DNA from: LMUY01 sp965199095
GTDB lineage: Bacteria; Pseudomonadota; Alphaproteobacteria; Acetobacterales; Acetobacteraceae
Assembly (NCBI GenBank): GCA_965199095.1
Contig: CBDAQM010000008.1
Location: forward strand, 248,001-312,000
DNA: 64,000 nt
Reading direction: 5' to 3'
The position numbers and the translations under genes were made by a program. The stretch's first letter is position 1, and each line of letters begins with the position of its first letter. This document shows, one piece after another, positions 26,754 to 35,753 of the stretch. The notes beneath the pieces were generated by a model. The model saw only the letters and a list, made by a program, of their open reading frames with translations, was not told the DNA's origin and made no database searches.

Positions 26754-27857
26754 CTACGTCCAATACAACACCCGCGCCACTGGCAGCCGTCGGGCTAAGC
26801 TCGCCTCCAGCGAGCCGCGTAATTCCGCCATCTGCTCCTTCGGGAAGACCCATTTGGTGGAACCGAACTTGGTCAGCTTGCGGGTCCGCAGCGCCTCGTC
26901 CATTTCCAGCTTGCTGCCGGGATACCATCCCTCGAGCACGCCCTTGGATTTCGGCGTGAAGCGGTGGGTGATCAGCTCCGCCGTCAGGTCCAGCTCTGGC
27001 ACCCCGTCCAGTGCGGCGGCGATGTCAGCGAACAGGGAGTCGTACGCGGCCGGCCACTCCGGCAGGCGCAGGATCGGCGCGATGGTCAGCCCGACCTTGT
27101 AGCCGGCCAACGCCATCAGCCGCAGCGCGTACAGCCGCCTGGCCATACGGGGCGCCCCACCCTCCAACCGCTCCGCCGCCAGCGCGTTCAGGGAGAACCG
27201 GATGCGCGTCTTGCCCCCATGCGGCAGACCGAGTAGCGGCTCCACCGCGTCGAACTTGGTGGTGAACCGCAATTGCACGGCCGCGTCCCACGCGCCGAAA
27301 TGCCGGATGCATGTGGCCAGCGCCCCGGTCAGGTGCTCGATCGCCAACGGGTCGGTGTAGCAGGAGCATTCGTAGGTCGTGCCCTCCGCCGCCCGCGCCG
27401 CCGACACCGACGTGACGCCGCCCTGTCCCAGCACCGGCGCCAACTCGTCCAGGATGTCCGGCAGGTTGGCGTAGACCCGCACGATCGGCGGCCCGGCAAG
27501 CGACCCGGCCAGGTAGCAATACTGGCAATGCGCCGGGCAACCCTCCGCCAGGTCGAACCGCCAGTCGGCCGAAGGCGGGATCGGCTGCAGCCGCCGCCGG
27601 CTGGCCGAGGCGGTGACCAGGGCCATCGTCGTCTTGGCGTCGCGATACGCGTCCGGCAGCCCGGTCAGCCGGTCCGCCCGCAGCCGCACCACCTCCGCAC
27701 CCAGCCCGGCCACACGCTCCAGGACCGCGGCGCCATACGGCCATTGCAGCGCGGCGGGCGTGACCAGCAGGCGCTTGGGGATCCATAGACGGCTGCTCGT
27801 CGGCGGCACGGCCTGGGTGTCGCGTAAGGGGCTTGGGGCAACCATGCGCTGGAACAT
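26754..27857 (-). CDS. splB: spore photoproduct lyase-like radical SAM protein
   Basis: About 367 residues. The [4Fe-4S]/SAM motif CPAHCQYCYL (CX3CX2C) follows PSADWRFDLAEG, the hallmark of the SPL family, and a Cys in YECSCYTDPLAIEH is placed near the active site. Family members in Bacillus repair the thymine dimer 5-thyminyl-5,6-dihydrothymine in spores; proteobacterial homologues exist in organisms that do not sporulate and their role is unsettled. Starts are possible at ATG 27857 or 27845, or GTG 27872, the last abutting the divergent methyltransferase start. The symbol marks homology, not proven function. Confidence 0.85.
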   Translation of the reverse strand: MFQRMVAPSPLRDTQAVPPTSSRLWIPKRLLVTPAALQWPYGAAVLERVAGLGAEVVRLRADRLTGLPDAYRDAKTTMALVTASASRRRLQPIPPSADWRFDLAEGCPAHCQYCYLAGSLAGPPIVRVYANLPDILDELAPVLGQGGVTSVSAARAAEGTTYECSCYTDPLAIEHLTGALATCIRHFGAWDAAVQLRFTTKFDAVEPLLGLPHGGKTRIRFSLNALAAERLEGGAPRMARRLYALRLMALAGYKVGLTIAPILRLPEWPAAYDSLFADIAAALDGVPELDLTAELITHRFTPKSKGVLEGWYPGSKLEMDEALRTRKLTKFGSTKWVFPKEQMAELRGSLEASLARRLPVARVLYWT

Positions 27858-28094
27858 CGGGCGACGCGCCACATGTTCCAGGCCATGACCGACCTCGCAG
27901 GCTTCCCCGCACGCGCGTTTGACAAGGCGGACCCGTCACCGGACCCGCTGTTCTACGCCCAGCCCCGGCTCGTCACCCATATCGACGAGGGCGCCGTCGC
28001 GGCCGTCACCGGGTTATACCGCCGCCTGTTGCCGCCCGGCGGCGACGTGCTGGACCTGATGAGCAGTTGGATCAGCCATTTGCCGCCCGAAATC

Positions 28095-29842
28095 GTAAGA
28101 GGGGCAAAAGTGTGGGTAAGCCTCATTTTTTCCTTGCGCCGATTCGCCGCCGTCGAGTCTTTGCATCATGTGCCGCCACCCTCCACCCTTTCGACGCTGA
28201 GCCGTCCAGATCTTGAAGCTCTGCTGGTCGAACTGTACGGCGAGGTAGCTGCGCTGAAGCAGGCCGTGGCTGAACTGCGCGAAGAGAACGCGCGGTTGAA
28301 AGGCCTCAAAGGCCGCCCGACCATTAAACCGAGCGGCATGGACAAAGGCGCCGCGCCAATCAAACCCGCCAAGGATGAGAAGCGTCCTGCCCGAGGTAAG
28401 GTCACCCCACGGGTCCACGTCGAAGACGAAGTGATCCAGGTCGAAATCCCGGCCGGCTCGATTTTCAAAGGCCATGAGCCTTTTCTGGTCCAGGACCTTG
28501 TGATTTCAGCCAAGGCGACCTGTTACCTGCGAGAACGCTGGATAACGCCGGACGGCCGGACGATCCTGGCGCCCTTGCCGCAGGGTATCCAAGGCCATTT
28601 TGGCCCGGAATTGCGTAGGTTCGTGCTGGTGCAATATCATCAGGGTCAGTCGACGATGCCCCGGCTGCTCGCCCTGTTGCGATCGGTGGGGATTTCGATC
28701 TCCAAGCGGCAGTTGGTTCGACTGTTGAATGAGAACCACGAGGCGTTTCTCGCCGAAGCCCAGGATGTTCTGCGCGCAGGGTTAGAGACATCGTCATGGG
28801 TCAGCGTGGACGACACCGGCGCGCGCCACGCCGGCAAGAACGGCTTCTGCACGCAGATCGGCAATGAGTGGTTCACCTGGTTCCGCACCCGTTCCTCGAA
28901 AAGCCGGCTAAATTTCCTCGACCTGCTGCGCGCCGGACATACCGATTACGTGCTCAATGATGCGGCTTACGCCTATATGCGCGAGCATGGCTTGCCGGCC
29001 GCGTCGATCACCCTTCTGGCGACGGGGCCACAGACGTGGTTTGCTGATGAGGCCGCGTGGCTGGCGCATCTCGACCAGCTCGGCTTGTCCGGGTTGAAGG
29101 TCACGCCGGACCCAGTTCAGGTCGCCACCGAAGCGACGTTGTGGGGTAGCGTTCAGGCGCATGAATTTCTGTGCGACGCAGTGATCCTGAGTGATGACGC
29201 CGGGCAGTTCAACGTCAGTCGGCACGCGCTGTGCTGGGTACACGCCGAACGGCTGGTGCATAAGCTGGACACCTTCAACGACGAGCATCGCGCCGCCCAG
29301 ACGCGGGTTCGTGGCAAGATTTGGGACTTTTACGCCGACCTCAAGGCCTACCAACTGAAGCCGAACAATCGGCGGGCTCGGGCGTTACGGGCCCGCTTCG
29401 ACCGCATTTTCCTCGGCCGCACCGGATTCGTGACGCTGGACCGCCTGCTTGCGCGGCTGCACGCCAATAAGGCCGAACTGTTGATGGTGCTGGAACGGCC
29501 GCAAATTCCGCTCCACACCAACGGGTCAGAAAACGACATCCGCTGTCACGTCACACGACGCAAGATCAGCGCCGGAACTCGCAGCGAGGTCGGACGGGAT
29601 TGCCGCGACGCGTTCCTGAGCCTGGCCAAGACATGCGACAAACTGGGTATCGCCGTCTGGGACTATCTGGGCAGCAGGCTCAAAGTGGTGGGGGCAGCGA
29701 TCATTAAACCGCTCGACCACTACGTCAGAGCGCAATGCCGACCCGCCTGACAGGCCGACACGCAAACTGCTCTCGGCTACCCATTCATCTCGGGCGTTCG
29801 CAGCAATCAGTACAGGCGTGCCCACACTTTTGCCCCTCTTAC
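28095..29842 (+). mobile_element. IS66-family insertion sequence (transposase-only type)
   Basis: A 1748-bp element. The ends are perfect 22-bp inverted repeats (28095-28116 and 29821-29842). They are flanked by the 8-bp direct repeat CCGAAATC at 28087-28094 and 29843-29850, the target duplication length usual for IS66. It carries only the large transposase gene, as in the ISBst12-like subgroup that lacks tnpA and tnpB. Perfect ends and duplication indicate a recent insertion. Confidence 0.95.
28110..29750 (+). CDS. IS66-family transposase
   Basis: About 546 residues; the frame is open from the methyltransferase start, so a fused product is possible. The native start is uncertain (GTG 28110 inside the left repeat, or later TTG/GTG codons). 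Order: a leucine-zipper-like helix (ELYGEVAALKQAVAELREEN), a basic linker, and the DDE domain with Asp in WVSVDDTGARH, Asp in AVILSDDAGQFN and the C-terminal block HTNGSENDIRCHVTRRKIS. No frameshift is visible. Confidence 0.9.
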   Translation: MWVSLIFSLRRFAAVESLHHVPPPSTLSTLSRPDLEALLVELYGEVAALKQAVAELREENARLKGLKGRPTIKPSGMDKGAAPIKPAKDEKRPARGKVTPRVHVEDEVIQVEIPAGSIFKGHEPFLVQDLVISAKATCYLRERWITPDGRTILAPLPQGIQGHFGPELRRFVLVQYHQGQSTMPRLLALLRSVGISISKRQLVRLLNENHEAFLAEAQDVLRAGLETSSWVSVDDTGARHAGKNGFCTQIGNEWFTWFRTRSSKSRLNFLDLLRAGHTDYVLNDAAYAYMREHGLPAASITLLATGPQTWFADEAAWLAHLDQLGLSGLKVTPDPVQVATEATLWGSVQAHEFLCDAVILSDDAGQFNVSRHALCWVHAERLVHKLDTFNDEHRAAQTRVRGKIWDFYADLKAYQLKPNNRRARALRARFDRIFLGRTGFVTLDRLLARLHANKAELLMVLERPQIPLHTNGSENDIRCHVTRRKISAGTRSEVGRDCRDAFLSLAKTCDKLGIAVWDYLGSRLKVVGAAIIKPLDHYVRAQCRPA

Positions 29843-30164
29843 CCGAAATCCAGTATCGTCACGTGGCCGGCCACGGCATGAATGCGGTCGAGCTGGCGGC
29901 AAACCAGCGGCTGGACGAATGGTTCGTGCAGGACCTGAACGCCAACCCGGCGCTGCCCCTGCCAGACCGCCGGTTCGACGCCGCTTGCCTGTGCGTATCC
30001 GTGCAGTACCTGCAACAGCCGGTGGCGGTGTTCCGCGAAGCACTGCGGGTGTTACGGCCCGGCGCGCCGATGGTCGTCAGCTTCTCCAACCGCTGCTTCC
30101 CGACCAAGGCGGTGGCGATCTGGCAGGCGCTGTCGGGGGCTGACCAGCAGACGCTCGTCTCGCT

Positions 30165-31481
30165 CTATCTGTCCCGCGCCGGGTTTGGCCTGATCGAGAC
30201 CGGCGACGTCATGCCGCCGGATGGCGACCCGCTCTGGTCGGTCGTAGGCCGGGCGCCCCGGTAAGCCGGCGGTTGGCCGTACTCCGCTGAGGCGCCGCCT
30301 CCGCCGGCGATCTGGCTCTCGACCAGCCACACCGCCAGCGCCAGCGCGTCGATCGTTCCCGCGATGGCAGCCCCCCAGCCCGTGCTGCAGCCCGCGCGTT
30401 GCAGGAACAGCCGTTGATCGGGCGTGTCGATGCCGCCGCAATCCACCACCGCCCCCACGTTCTCCGCAAGGGCTATGGCCGTCGCAAGGTCCGCCGCCGC
30501 CCGCGCATCATGCATCGCAGCCGTGGCCAGGCGAGGGTCGATGCCGATTTCGTCGAACGGCGCCTCCAGCGCCAGGCTGCCGGAGGTCCCCGGTTCGAAG
30601 CCTTCCAGGCGCAGGCGGAAGCCCATCAGGCTGAGGCGAACCACGAGTTCACGGGCGGATGCATGCGCATGCCATCCTTCGCTCGGGATGCCGATCGTCA
30701 GGTGCCCAGGTGATAGGTCCGCCCCCTCCGCCACGGCTTCGATGCGCCGCGGCAAGTCCGGGATAGCCACGCTGTCCGCGGGCAAGCGGAAGCCCAAGCC
30801 ATGGACGCCGCCCGCCACGCGCCAGGCCGAAAGACAATCTGCCAGGCTGGTGAGCATCGTGCGCGTGGGATCCGACCAGCCCGTGACCTCCGGAGGCAGC
30901 CGGACTTCATCCTGCGTCTGCACGAGTTGCGCCCCGGTGACGAGACCGGACGCAAGCCGGACCCGGGGATGGACGCTCATACCCGGTGCGACGCAAGGCG
31001 GACCCGTGCGGCACGGCTGGCTTGGGGGTTGCCCCACGCCGGTTGGCAGGAAGGTTCCCAGCTTTACCCCCAGCTCGGAGAGGGCCGCTTGCAACGTCCT
31101 TGGCGTCAAGGGTTTGGCAATGGCGCGCAGCGATCGCGTTCCCAGATGCGCGGCGACCTGTTGGGCTGAATGCAGGACCCGCCCGTCGGTGCCGCTCACC
31201 AGGATGATCGGCGTGATCGAGCCCCAAGCCGACAAGACGCGAACGACTTCGATGCCATCCATCAACGGCATCTTGAGGTCGCACAGGATCACGTCGGGCG
31301 GCCTGTCCAGGGCGGCGAAGTAGCCGAGCGCCTGTTCGCCGTCCGCCGCCTCCATCACGCTTCCCGCGCCGAGCAGGCGGAGGATCCGCGTTGCGGTGCC
31401 CCGGCTGAAGGCGTCGTCGTCAACAACCAGGGCGGTGAAGTGCTGTTCGTCGCCACTGGCGAACGTTGTCAAATCTTCCAT
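30165..31481 (-). CDS. response regulator with receiver and degenerate EAL domain
   Basis: A 438-residue protein starting MEDLTTFASGDEQHF (the frame is open further upstream into the chemoreceptor gene). Residues about 15-135 are a receiver: acidic pair VVDDD, phosphoacceptor Asp in ILCDLKMPLMDG, Ser in LVSGTDG and Lys in AIAKPL. Residues about 185-400 have the shape of an EAL domain, but the EAL motif position reads GAQLVQT and the catalytic acidic residues are missing, so it should not cleave c-di-GMP. It may bind c-di-GMP or protein. The C-terminal 33 codons overlap the 3' end of the methyltransferase gene on the other strand. Confidence 0.8.
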   Translation of the reverse strand: MEDLTTFASGDEQHFTALVVDDDAFSRGTATRILRLLGAGSVMEAADGEQALGYFAALDRPPDVILCDLKMPLMDGIEVVRVLSAWGSITPIILVSGTDGRVLHSAQQVAAHLGTRSLRAIAKPLTPRTLQAALSELGVKLGTFLPTGVGQPPSQPCRTGPPCVAPGMSVHPRVRLASGLVTGAQLVQTQDEVRLPPEVTGWSDPTRTMLTSLADCLSAWRVAGGVHGLGFRLPADSVAIPDLPRRIEAVAEGADLSPGHLTIGIPSEGWHAHASARELVVRLSLMGFRLRLEGFEPGTSGSLALEAPFDEIGIDPRLATAAMHDARAAADLATAIALAENVGAVVDCGGIDTPDQRLFLQRAGCSTGWGAAIAGTIDALALAVWLVESQIAGGGGASAEYGQPPAYRGARPTTDQSGSPSGGMTSPVSIRPNPARDR

Positions 31482-31593
31482 CGGCAGCTCCGTCAAGCCA
31501 AGTGGGTCTCTGAACAGGCAAGCATGGGGGAGGGCCCGGGCAGCCGCCCTGACGTTCCGCCGGAAACGAACGCGCTCTAAGTTAAAACTCCTC

Positions 31594-33810
31594 TCAACCC
31601 GCCTGGTCGGCGGACGCCGTCGCCATGCGCCCGGCCCCCCGCGCAACGACCTTCAGCGGCGCCTGTCCGGCACGGCGCGTCGGCGGTTCCGGGGCGTTGC
31701 CGCTGGGCGGCGCCGCAAGGGTGAAGCGTTCGGTGAGCAGCACCAGCTCCGCCGTTTCCCGTTCGAGCGCCTGGTTCGCCGCCGTGCTCTGCTCGCCCAT
31801 GGCGGCGTTCTGCTGCGTGACTTGATCCATCTGGTTGATCGCGGTGTTCACCTCGTGCAACCCGGTGGACTGTTCACGCGCGGAGGCGGCCATCTCCGTG
31901 ACCGCTTCCGCGATCTCGCCGACCTGGCTGGCGATGCGCCCGAGCGCCTCACCCGCCCGGCCGACCAGCTTCACGCCCATATCCACCTGTCCCACCGAGG
32001 TTGAAATCAGCGCCTTGATTTCCTTGGCGGCCGCCGCCGAGCGTTGGGCCAGCGCCCTGACTTCGCTCGCCACCACGGCAAACCCGCGGCCGGAATCGCC
32101 TGCCCGCGCCGCCTCGACCCCGGCGTTCAGCGCCAGCAGGTTGGTCTGGAACGCGATCTCGTCGATGACGCCGATGATTTGGCTGATTTGCCTGGAGGAT
32201 TGCTCGATGCTGCCCATGGCGCCCACCGCCTCGTGCACCACGTCGCCGGATTGCTCGGCGTCCGTCCTGGTGCGTGCGACGACCAGGCTGGCCTGCAGGG
32301 CGCCCTCCGCGGTCTTGCGCACCGTCGCGGTGATCTGGTCCAGCGCGGCTGCCGTCTCCTCCAGGCTTGCCGCCTGGTGCTCGGTCCTCCTCGAGAGATC
32401 GGCCGCCGCCTGCGCGACCTCGCCCGTTCCGGAGCGGATCCCCGCGGTGGCGGTCACGACGGCGCTGATGGCGCCGTGCAGCGCCTGCACCGCCGCGTTA
32501 AAGTCCGTCCGCAGACCTTCGTACTGCGGCGAGAAACTCCGGCCCAGCGTGCATGTCAGGTCCCCGCCGGCCAGCCGGGCGAGTCCGGAGGCGAGATCCT
32601 CCACCACCACCGCCTGTTGCTCAGCCTTCTCGATGCGATCCGACTCGACGCGGGCCCGCTCGGCTTCCGTAGCGCGCGCCTGCTCCAGGGACGCCGCTTC
32701 CAGGCGGCGCTTCTCGATTTCCGCTTCCCGGAAAACCTGCACGGCGCCGGCCATGGTGCCGATCTCATCGCTCCGCCCGACGCCGGGGATCGCCATGTCC
32801 GTGGCGCCCGCCGCCAGGCCGCTCATGGCGCGCGTCATGGCCGTGAGTGGCCGGGCGATGCTTCGTCCGATAAGGAAGGCGAGCCCGGCGCTCAAAGCAA
32901 GCCCCACCGCCGCGAGCAGCTCGCTCAGCAACTTGGACTGCGCCATCATGGCCGCGGTATCCGCCTCGGCGGTTGCGTAAACCTTCTTCAGCGACGTTCC
33001 CGCCATGTCCAGGCTCGCCTGCATCGCGATGATCTGCGGGCTCAACCGGTCTTCGTACAAGGTGTTGCTTGAGATACGTGCGTCATATCCCGCAGCGAAG
33101 TTGGCGCCGTAAGAGACCATGGCGGCCTGGAGTTCTCCAGCCAACGCCGCGTTGTCACGGGAGGCGGCTTGGGCAAACGCCGCTATCGCGTCCATCGCCG
33201 CGTCGAACACCGCCTTGAAGGCGTCCTGGGCAGCGGGGTCTTCCGTTGCCTGGAATTTGAGGTTCTCGATCCGCACCAGCAACATCGCCCGCTCGACCTT
33301 GACCACCAGCGCCTTCTCCGCTCCGGCCGAAGCCGCATCAACAAGCTTCTTGACGACGACGGTCATCATCTCACCCTGCTTGATCATATCCGTGCGGATG
33401 GTGATGGCCTTCTTTACCAACGCCCCGAACCGAACCAGGTCTTCCCCGTGCACGCGCAGCGCGTCCTTGACACTGAGGTAGATCTTACGACGCTCCTCCG
33501 CGACCGTCTTCGTCACCGCGTTGTCCAAGTCTGAGCGGACCTCGTCGCGTCGCTTGGCAAGCTCCTCCCACGCGTCTGGATCACCATCGCGTCGGTACCG
33601 CGTCTCGGCCCGACGCGCAGCCTCGAGATTCAGGGAGGTGTCCTGATTGCGTAGGAGGCTGGCCGCGAAGCTGGACATTTTCGTCTGCTGCCCCGCGAGA
33701 TCGGACACCTGGTAGATGCCGGTACCCGCGATGCCGAGTGCGACCAGGCTGACGAGCGCGAAGCCGCCGTATATCCGCGTGGAGATGTTAGGTCGGAAAA
33801 ACATCTTCAT
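31594..33810 (-). CDS. methyl-accepting chemotaxis protein
   Basis: A 738-residue receptor starting MKMFFRPNISTRIYGGF after AGGAG. Order: TM1 at about residues 12-34, a helical periplasmic sensor of about 270 residues, TM2 (LLAAVGLALSAGLAFLIGRSI), HAMP, and the signalling domain with EIAFQTNLLALNAGVEAARAG. It is closely related to the receptor at 4516-6786 over the whole cytoplasmic part, but it lacks the C-terminal CheR pentapeptide. The REC-EAL gene follows 112 bases downstream, so the two may form one signalling unit. Confidence 0.92.
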   Translation of the reverse strand: MKMFFRPNISTRIYGGFALVSLVALGIAGTGIYQVSDLAGQQTKMSSFAASLLRNQDTSLNLEAARRAETRYRRDGDPDAWEELAKRRDEVRSDLDNAVTKTVAEERRKIYLSVKDALRVHGEDLVRFGALVKKAITIRTDMIKQGEMMTVVVKKLVDAASAGAEKALVVKVERAMLLVRIENLKFQATEDPAAQDAFKAVFDAAMDAIAAFAQAASRDNAALAGELQAAMVSYGANFAAGYDARISSNTLYEDRLSPQIIAMQASLDMAGTSLKKVYATAEADTAAMMAQSKLLSELLAAVGLALSAGLAFLIGRSIARPLTAMTRAMSGLAAGATDMAIPGVGRSDEIGTMAGAVQVFREAEIEKRRLEAASLEQARATEAERARVESDRIEKAEQQAVVVEDLASGLARLAGGDLTCTLGRSFSPQYEGLRTDFNAAVQALHGAISAVVTATAGIRSGTGEVAQAAADLSRRTEHQAASLEETAAALDQITATVRKTAEGALQASLVVARTRTDAEQSGDVVHEAVGAMGSIEQSSRQISQIIGVIDEIAFQTNLLALNAGVEAARAGDSGRGFAVVASEVRALAQRSAAAAKEIKALISTSVGQVDMGVKLVGRAGEALGRIASQVGEIAEAVTEMAASAREQSTGLHEVNTAINQMDQVTQQNAAMGEQSTAANQALERETAELVLLTERFTLAAPPSGNAPEPPTRRAGQAPLKVVARGAGRMATASADQAG

Positions 33811-33861
33811 GAAGCATGGCTCCTCGAGTAGATGCCGTCGTTGCAAGACGTTGGCCAAGCG

Positions 33862-33905
33862 CATATATTATATATAATGACTTGCTTGTTAAGACGTAGT
33901 TAAAG
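33862..33905 (-). promoter_or_regulatory. AT-rich promoter-like region before the chemoreceptor
   Basis: The stretch around 33862-33905 is very AT-rich in a GC-rich surrounding and contains TATAAT within the palindrome ATTATATATAAT (33868-33879). It is the likely promoter of the chemoreceptor gene; a clear -35 box at standard spacing was not found. Confidence 0.4.
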
Positions 33906-33947
33906 AATTGGGAGCTAACCGTGTTCCTGCCCGGACATAACGGTCCC

Positions 33948-34529
33948 TCATTCGGCGTGAAGATACGACCTTGATACCCGCTCGCTCGGACTGGCGGAGC
34001 TTCGCTGCTTTACCCCGGCGTAATCGTCGGAGGTCTTCCCGTGCAATTGATGCAGGGCGCCGTGGGCCAACAGTTGGATGTCCGCGTATCGGGCAAGCCT
34101 CATGAGGTTCGAGATCTCGCGTTCGGTCACGCGCCGTGGCTGCGACCCGAGGACACAGAGCGCCCCGACCCCGTCCACCAGTTTGACTCCCGCGTAGAAA
34201 CGGATCCGTGGGTGAGATGTCACAAGCGGATTGTCGGCGAACCGCGCGTCCTGGGTTGCGTCCTCGACGGTCATGGCGCCGGTGCTCTCAATCGTATGGG
34301 AGCAGAACGACGTGCAGCGCGGTGTCTCCTTCACATGCAAGCCGATGACCGTCTTGAACCATTGGCGCTCCGTGTCGACCAGGCTTATCGCCGCCATTGT
34401 CGAACCCGGGAGCAACGTCATCGCCTGCTCGGCGAACGCCCTGAAGTATTTGTCGCCCTCCGTATCCAGGATGCCCAGTTGATGCAGGCGGGCTAGCCTG
34501 CTGGACTCCGGCAATTTACACTGCAACAT
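33948..34529 (-). CDS. GAF-domain protein
   Basis: A 193-residue soluble protein made almost wholly of one GAF domain. The N-terminus LARLHQLGILDTEGDKYFR, then AISLVDTERQWFKTVIGL, ETPRCTSFCSHTI and ARFADNPLVTSHPRIRFYAG are the blocks seen in GAF sensors that usually precede diguanylate cyclase or kinase modules. Here no output domain follows. Cys residues in TSFCSHTI are at the usual position. It may bind a small ligand and act on the neighbouring REC-EAL or chemoreceptor (inference). An AT-rich region (34535-34565) precedes it. Confidence 0.85.
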   Translation of the reverse strand: MLQCKLPESSRLARLHQLGILDTEGDKYFRAFAEQAMTLLPGSTMAAISLVDTERQWFKTVIGLHVKETPRCTSFCSHTIESTGAMTVEDATQDARFADNPLVTSHPRIRFYAGVKLVDGVGALCVLGSQPRRVTEREISNLMRLARYADIQLLAHGALHQLHGKTSDDYAGVKQRSSASPSERVSRSYLHAE

Positions 34530-34643
34530 GGTCCAATTCCCATATAATATACGAAATAATATAGGATGGCGGTTAAGGAGTCGTTCCCCTAGCCCGTCTT
34601 ATTCAGCGCATGCCAGAGAATCGCTGGCGGGTGTAGCGTAAGC

Positions 34644-35126
34644 GGCACGGCGAACCTGTTCGGGTTTCTCGACGCTCATCAATCCTGGCGTCATGTGAAG
34701 GTCACCGATCATCGCACTGCCAGCGATTTCGCCCAGTGCATGCGTGACCTGGCCGACCTGCATTACGCTGAGGCAGATGTCATCAGGGTGGTTCTGGACA
34801 ATCTGTCCACCCACACCGCCGGCGCGCTCTACGAACCTTCACCGCCGAAAAAGCGCATCGGCTGCTGAAGCGTCTGGAGTTCCACTACACGCCCAAGCAC
34901 GCCAGTTGGCTGAACATGGTGGAGATCGAGATCGGCGTGCTGCGTGGCAGATGCCTGGACCGCCGCCCCGGCGAGCGGGATCGGCTCGAAGCCGAGATAG
35001 CAGCTTGGCAAAAGCGGCGAAACGAGAGCGGCGCCCGAGTCAAGTGGATGTTCACAACCGCGGCGTGCCGGGGCCGAACTCAGCAGCGCCCACCCGCAGG
35101 TCGCCAACGAGTCAAAATTACCGTGA
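34644..35126 (+). pseudogene. IS630-family transposase remnant with two frameshifts
   Basis: The C-terminal half of an IS630-type transposase: GTANLFGFLDAHQSWRHVKV, then VVLDNLSTHTAGALYE with the second catalytic Asp. A one-base loss near 34835 shifts to the frame of RLLKRLEFHYTPKHASWLNM and MVEIEIGVLRGRCLDRR, which includes the catalytic Glu region. A second shift near 35075 leads to HPQVANESKLP and stop 35126. The N-terminal half and the element ends are missing, so this is an old decaying copy. Confidence 0.85.
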
Positions 35127-35183
35127 CGAGTTACTAGTGTCCGACCGGTGAACGCGCTACAGCAGGGATGTCGAAAAACTGAT

Positions 35184-35203
35184 GCAACCCCACGATGGGT
35201 TGC
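35184..35203 (+). other. short stem-loop in the gap before the receiver gene
   Basis: GCAACCC and GGGTTGC form a perfect 7-bp stem with a 6-base loop. No T-run follows. It lies in a 244-base gap otherwise without recognisable features. Confidence 0.3.
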
Positions 35204-35370
35204 GCTTTACACCCCGTCATACAGACGCAGGGGTGAATACCAGCGATGCGTCACCGCCCTCCGCCCAGTATGACGTGCAGGAGAGCACAGGCGCTGAGTG
35301 GGAACACAGCTTGAGACATTCGATTATGTAGCGAGAGTCAGATTAAACGGGTCAATAAGTAGATGGGTGA

Positions 35371-35751
35371 ATGACAAACCGTGAGCCGAGACTCCGCGGA
35401 ACCGTTGTTATCGTGGAAGACGATGACATCATCCGCAACGCCCTGCTGGAATCATTAACAGAGGCCGGTTTTAACGTCATTGAAGCCGTCGACGCAGATG
35501 ACGCCAACATGCTCCTTGAACATGGTGCGACGGGAATTTACGCGCTCATTACCGACAATAGTATGCCAGGTTCGATGAATGGCATCAAGCTCGCCAGGCT
35601 TGCGCGGGAAAAATGGCCGTGGATCAACCTCGTCGTCGCCGCCCGACTTGTCGACCCAGGGACGAACTTGCCGCCAGGATGTCGATACTTCCCCAAGCCA
35701 TACCGCGTCGCGCACATCCTGGAACATCTCGAGATGGTCGGTCAGCGGTAA
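35371..35751 (+). CDS. single-domain response regulator
   Basis: A 126-residue receiver domain without output domain. Acidic residues VEDDD at about 15-19, phosphoacceptor Asp in LITDNSMPG near residue 63, and Lys in YFPKPY near 112 are present. The Ser/Thr that normally follows beta-4 is replaced by Ala (LVVAARL), which can alter phosphorylation kinetics. Such lone receivers act as phosphate relays or sinks. It ends 2 bases from the convergent purS stop. Its base use is less GC-rich than that of the pur genes. Confidence 0.85.
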   Translation: MTNREPRLRGTVVIVEDDDIIRNALLESLTEAGFNVIEAVDADDANMLLEHGATGIYALITDNSMPGSMNGIKLARLAREKWPWINLVVAARLVDPGTNLPPGCRYFPKPYRVAHILEHLEMVGQR

Positions 35752-35753
35752 GG

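Larger units (their letters stand above)
27873..30264 (+). pseudogene. SAM-dependent methyltransferase gene split by an IS66-type element
   Basis: The 5' part (27873-28094) encodes 74 residues up to PPEI, including motif I (GGDVLDLMSSW). The 3' part (29851-30264) resumes with QYRHVAGHGMNAVEL and carries FDAACLCVSVQYLQQP and EALRVLRPGAPMVVSFSN, typical class I methyltransferase motifs. Removing the insertion and one 8-bp target copy restores one frame of 211 residues. The gene is divergent from the SPL-like gene with nearly touching starts, so the two probably worked together or shared control (inference). In its present form the product is not made intact. Confidence 0.9.
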
